This document shows positions 60,814-64,000 of a stretch of DNA of 64,000 nucleotides, in pieces (the first letter of the stretch is position 1; each line of letters starts with the position of its first letter). The notes beneath the pieces are model-generated. The model saw only the letters and a list, made by a program, of their open reading frames with translations. It made no database searches and was not told the DNA's origin. Source of the stretch: Streptomyces sp. cf386 (lineage in GTDB: Bacteria > Actinomycetota > Actinomycetes > Streptomycetales > Streptomycetaceae); assembly GCF_900103585.1 (NCBI RefSeq), contig NZ_FNHV01000004.1, positions 310,001 to 374,000 on the forward strand, read 5' to 3'. The translations under genes and the position numbers were made by a program.

Positions 60814-61221
60814 ATGGGGTCATCCGTAGTGCGCGTGACGGCGATCGCCAGTCTGACGCCGCTCGAAGAGCTGGACGCCGACCCCTTCCTGGTGGACTCC
60901 CGCAGCCAATACGCGATGTGCGCGCACTGGGCCGTCGAGCACGGGTACGTCGTCGCGCGCGAACTTCTCGTACGCGGGTTGCGGGCCGACCACAGCGTGC
61001 TGTGGGAGGGCGTCCGCCCTGGTCTCGACCTGTTCGTGGCGCCCAGCCGACGGGTACTGGAGAGCGCGCTGTCGTCCGTCGAGGCGTTCACCGCGGAGTG
61101 CGCCCGGCGCGGGGTGCGGGTGGAGACGGTGGGGCGCGCGGAGCCGTTGTACGACGCCCAGATGAAGGCCCGGGTGCACCGGAGGCTGTCGATGCCGACG
61201 GCGGGGTACGACGGCCGCTGA
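60814..61221 (+). CDS. Hypothetical protein, possibly resolvase-fold without catalytic serine
   Basis: A 135-residue protein I do not recognise with certainty. The arrangement DSRSQYAMCAHWAVEHGYVVARELL, VRPGLDLFVAPSRRVLESALSSVEAFTAECARRGVRVETVG resembles the core of the serine resolvase N-terminal fold (the small-residue/Q block, then the LDR-type helix and final strand). The catalytic Ser-containing YxRVS strand reads VTAIASLTP and no DNA-binding domain follows. The ATG at 60814 has GGAGGTGAGGG upstream. Confidence 0.6.
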   Translation: MGSSVVRVTAIASLTPLEELDADPFLVDSRSQYAMCAHWAVEHGYVVARELLVRGLRADHSVLWEGVRPGLDLFVAPSRRVLESALSSVEAFTAECARRGVRVETVGRAEPLYDAQMKARVHRRLSMPTAGYDGR

Positions 61222-61360
61222 CGATCGCGGCCGCCACCTTCGGGTAGGGGCGGCGGGGGCGAGCAGACTCGGGCGGCACAGGCGTTGTCGGAGGCGTGTG
61301 CCAGGCTGGGGCGTAGGGCCCGTACCGAGACAACGGGTCGGGACGTGAGGTGGGCTGCGC

Positions 61361-63451
61361 GTGCGTGGTGGGCGTTGGCGGCGGGTTGCCAGTCAGGTCG
61401 GGCGGAGCGTGGCCGTGTGGGCCGTGTCCACCGTCACCATGCTCGTGCTCGCCGGGATCCTGCCCGACTTCCAGCTCCAGTCGGCCGACGGCGACAGCGC
61501 CACCCGTATCGCCATGACCGCCGCCCTGGGCGCCGGCGCGTTCGGTCTGCTGTCCGCCCTCGTCTGGCCCCTCCTCGTACGGCTCCTGCTCCTCGTGCCC
61601 GCGCTCGTGCTCGGCCTGCTGGTGTTCTTCCTCAACGGCTCGCTCCTCATCATCGCCCTGCGCCTGGTCCCCTCCGGCGACAGTGAGGCCGCCCCGGAGA
61701 CCGCCGTCATCGTCGCCGCGGTGATGTCCGCCGTCGCCTCCGCCACCGGCGCCGCCCTGGCCGTCCGGGACGACGACGCGTACCGACGCCGCCTGTACCG
61801 TCTCGCCGACCGCCGCCGCGGCGCCCTGCCCCCGGGCCCGACCAGCCCCGGCACCGTCTTCCTGCAACTCGACGGCGTCGGCCACGACGTCCTCCTCGAC
61901 GCCGTAGGCAAGGACCTGATGCCCACCGTCGGCCGCTGGCTCGGCAACGGCGGCCCATCCGAGGACGGCTCCCGCCCCACCCACCGGCTCACCCCGTGGC
62001 GCACCGACTGGTCCAGCCAGACCGGCGCCAGCCAGCTCGGCATCCTGCACGGCAGCAACCACGACGTTCCCGCGTTCCGCTGGTACGAGAAGGCCGGCCG
62101 CGAGGTGATGGTCTGCAACCGCCCCACGAGCGCCGCCGAACTCCAGCGTCGCGCCATCGACCGCACCGGCCACGGCGGGCTCCTCAGTGCCGACGGCGCC
62201 AGCCGCGGCAACCTCTTCGGCGGCGGCGCCGACGAGCAGGCCCTCGTGCTGTCCATCGCGACCAGACGGCGCGGCCGGGAGAACCGCTCCCGGGCGGGCT
62301 ACTTCGCCTACTTCTCCGACCCGGCCAACGCCGTGCGCACCGCCCTGTCCTTCGTCGCCGAGGTCGGCCGCGAGATCGGCCAGTCCACCCGGGCCCGCGC
62401 CCGCAAGGTCCGGCCGAGGGTCTCCCGGGGCGGCCTCTACCCGTTCGTCCGCGCCTTCGCGACCGTCGTCGAGCGGGACGTCGTCGTCGCCGCGGTGATG
62501 GGCGACATGCTCGCGGGCCGCACCGCCGTCTACGCCGACCTCGTGGCCTACGACGAAGTGGCCCACCACTCCGGACCGGCAGGCCGCGACACCGAGAAGG
62601 TCCTCGAACGCCTCGACCGGTCGCTGGCGTTGATCGAGAAGGTCGCCGAGCACGCGCCGCGGCCGTACCGCATCGTCGTGCTGTCGGACCACGGCCAGAG
62701 CCCCGGCGAGACCTTCCGCGCCCGCTACGGTCTCGGTCTCGGCGACCTGGTGCGGGCCGGCTGCGGGCTGCCCGTGCCGCGCAAGGCGCAGCGCACGCAC
62801 AGCGGCGCCGAGGCCCGCGCGTCCGTGCGGGCGGCGCTGCGCCGGCCCGTCGAGGAGGGCGGCGAGCAGCACCGCCCTTCGCGCCGCCGCTCCGAACCGA
62901 TCGTGCTGGCCTCCGGCAACCTCGGCCTGGTCTCCTTCCCGGACGTGCCGCACCGCATGACCAGGGAGGAGATCGAGGCCCGCCATCCGGCCCTGCTCAC
63001 CACCCTCGCCAACCACCCCGGCATCGGCTTCCTGCTCGTCCGCAGCGAGGAGAACGGCGGGGTCGTGCTCGGCGCGTACGGCGCCGAGATCCCCCTGGAC
63101 CGACTGGACGACGATCCCGGGCCGTTGGCGGTCTTCGGGCCGGGCGCCGCCGATACCGTCCGCCGTACGCACTCCTTCCCGAACGCCGCCGACATCATGG
63201 TCAACTCCGCCTACGACCCCGCCGACGGCGAGGTGCTCGCCTTCGAGGAGCAGATCGGCTCGCACGGCGGACTGGGCGGGGCACAGGGCAAGCCGTTCCT
63301 GCTGTCGCCGCTTGCCTTCTCCACACCGGTCGACGACGGGGAGGACCTGGTCGGCGCCGAGCATGTGCACCGTGTGCTGCGCCGCTGGCTGCGCGAATCG
63401 AACGGCCCACAGGTGCCGCTGGAGACGGAGCCGGAGGAGCGGGCCGCCTGA
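61361..63451 (+). CDS. Membrane protein with holin-like N-terminus and alkaline phosphatase-type phosphodiesterase domain
   Basis: A 696-residue protein. The first 140 residues contain four hydrophobic helices (WAVSTVTMLVLAGILPDF; LGAGAFGLLSALVWPLLVRLLLLVPALVLGLLVFFLNGSLLIIALRLV). The remainder is an alkaline phosphatase-superfamily domain: FLQLDGVGHDVLLDAVGKDLMPTVGRWL (first metal Asp), WRTDWSSQTGASQLGILHG (Thr/Ser nucleophile region), YADLVAYDEVAHHSGPAGRDTEKVLERLD, VLSDHGQSPGETF. It is likely a membrane-anchored phosphodiesterase or phosphatase on lipids or cell-envelope polymers. Start GTG at 61361. Confidence 0.8.
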   Translation: MRGGRWRRVASQVGRSVAVWAVSTVTMLVLAGILPDFQLQSADGDSATRIAMTAALGAGAFGLLSALVWPLLVRLLLLVPALVLGLLVFFLNGSLLIIALRLVPSGDSEAAPETAVIVAAVMSAVASATGAALAVRDDDAYRRRLYRLADRRRGALPPGPTSPGTVFLQLDGVGHDVLLDAVGKDLMPTVGRWLGNGGPSEDGSRPTHRLTPWRTDWSSQTGASQLGILHGSNHDVPAFRWYEKAGREVMVCNRPTSAAELQRRAIDRTGHGGLLSADGASRGNLFGGGADEQALVLSIATRRRGRENRSRAGYFAYFSDPANAVRTALSFVAEVGREIGQSTRARARKVRPRVSRGGLYPFVRAFATVVERDVVVAAVMGDMLAGRTAVYADLVAYDEVAHHSGPAGRDTEKVLERLDRSLALIEKVAEHAPRPYRIVVLSDHGQSPGETFRARYGLGLGDLVRAGCGLPVPRKAQRTHSGAEARASVRAALRRPVEEGGEQHRPSRRRSEPIVLASGNLGLVSFPDVPHRMTREEIEARHPALLTTLANHPGIGFLLVRSEENGGVVLGAYGAEIPLDRLDDDPGPLAVFGPGAADTVRRTHSFPNAADIMVNSAYDPADGEVLAFEEQIGSHGGLGGAQGKPFLLSPLAFSTPVDDGEDLVGAEHVHRVLRRWLRESNGPQVPLETEPEERAA

Positions 63452-63527
63452 AAATCGGCTGCGTTCGGGGTCGCACAGGCACACACTGTTCGAGTCGCAA
63501 ATCCCTCGCCCCCCAGGAGCTTTTGCC

Positions 63528-64000
63528 TTGCAGGCAGCCGTCACCGTCACGCCCACCCGAATCCCCGACCTCCTGCTCGGCCTCGCCACCGTGCGGCCGG
63601 TCTTCATCTGGGGCGCCCCCGGCATCGGCAAGTCCTCCCTCGTCAGGGACTTCGCCGAGTCGCTGGGCCTGGAGTGCGTGAGCCTGCTCGGTACCCAGCT
63701 CGCGCCGGAGGACCTGATCGGCGTCCCGCAGATCCGGGACGGGCGCTCGGTCTTCTGCCCGCCGGAGGCGATCGCCCGCGACGAGCCGTACTGCCTGTTC
63801 CTGGACGAGCTGAACGCGGCCACCCCGGATGTGCAGAAGGCGTTCTACTCGCTGATCCTGGACCGCCGTATCGGCAACTACGAACTCCCCAAGGGATCCA
63901 TCGTCATAGGTGCCGGCAACCGGGCCACCGACAACGCCCTCGCCCGCCCCATCGCGTCCGCGCTGGTCAACCGCCTCACCCACGTCCACCTGGAGGCCTC
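63528..64000 (+). CDS. MoxR-type AAA+ ATPase, N-terminal part (cut by window edge)
   Basis: The frame runs to the end of the window (about 157 residues). Walker A is WGAPGIGKSSLVRDF; LVGTQ-like segment SLLGTQLAPEDLIGVPQIRDGRS; Walker B is YCLFLDELNAATPDVQKAFYSLILDRRIG; sensor 1 is IVIGAGNRATDN. MoxR-family ATPases partner with von Willebrand factor A-domain proteins; the partner would be beyond base 64000. The start is taken as the TTG at 63528, eight bases after AGGAG. Confidence 0.8.
   Translation, partial: MQAAVTVTPTRIPDLLLGLATVRPVFIWGAPGIGKSSLVRDFAESLGLECVSLLGTQLAPEDLIGVPQIRDGRSVFCPPEAIARDEPYCLFLDELNAATPDVQKAFYSLILDRRIGNYELPKGSIVIGAGNRATDNALARPIASALVNRLTHVHLEA

Noticed and set aside
63465..63510. 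A tRNA-like T-loop (TGTTCGAGTCGCA)
   Set aside because: No acceptor, D or anticodon stems can be built around it.
61088..63823. 911-codon minus-strand open frame opposite the membrane phosphatase gene
   Set aside because: Low-complexity composition and no motif; the plus frame has intact phosphatase signatures.

Overview
The window is GC-rich actinobacterial chromosome, almost certainly from a Streptomyces. The reasons are the G/C-biased third codon positions, frequent GTG starts with GGAGG-type ribosome binding sites, tight ATGA/GTGA stop-start overlaps, a gas vesicle cluster in the Streptomyces order O-A-F-G-Y-Z-J-L-S-K, rifampin monooxygenase preceded by a rifamycin-associated element, and three copies of a dispersed intergenic repeat typical of streptomycetes. 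I saw no insertion sequence, prophage, CRISPR array, rRNA or convincing tRNA. The first and last genes are cut by the window edges.

Layout. 1-3403: divergent haem/iron genes sharing an iron box, then a Tat-exported FAD dehydrogenase. 3449-5364: permease plus universal stress protein. 5519-7008: rifampin monooxygenase (rox) with its regulatory element. 7054-9925: cbiMNQO cobalt importer under a cobalamin riboswitch. 10119-18512: an unusual nonribosomal peptide locus. 18543-23463: ECF sigma/anti-sigma pair, metal-sensing ArsR repressor, two-component system and a multi-pass membrane protein. 23476-24845: glutamate decarboxylase whose 5' end is disrupted by an 8-bp tandem repeat. 25098-30208: four-gene peptidase operon (D-aminopeptidase, M20, S9, LD-carboxypeptidase). 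30363-36110: assorted hydrolase, acetyltransferase, arginase-fold and enolase-superfamily genes. 36382-40846: overlapping operon of NDH-2, transketolase and LigD-type polymerase. 40906-46147: ten-gene gas vesicle cluster. 46174-64000: housekeeping and stress genes, including a lipid kinase/phosphatase fusion, an ABC-F protein, a SigB-family sigma factor, PAS-GAF and ANTAR regulators, two metallo-beta-lactamase-fold proteins, a DedA protein, a membrane phosphatase and a MoxR-type ATPase.

The most interesting locus is 10119-18512. A carrier domain is fused to the six-helix membrane region and three left-handed beta-helix domains seen in the C-terminal part of epsilon-poly-L-lysine synthetase (Pls/PosA family), but the adenylation domain is on a separate protein encoded by the next, overlapping gene. 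That second protein also carries a half condensation domain and its own carrier domain. Next come a SyrP-like Fe(II)/2-oxoglutarate oxygenase and a two-gene SbnB/SbnA pathway to L-2,3-diaminopropionate. I infer a split, membrane-embedded synthetase making a diaminopropionate-containing, possibly hydroxylated, peptide, amide or short homopolymer. No thioesterase and no exporter are present.

Other points of note are two inverted copies of a 49-nt palindromic repeat inserted in frame in the S9 peptidase; several enzyme-fold proteins that have lost canonical catalytic or metal-binding residues (arginase-like, enolase-like and PLP-fold); and two stem-loops between an ANTAR regulator gene and a surface-protein gene.
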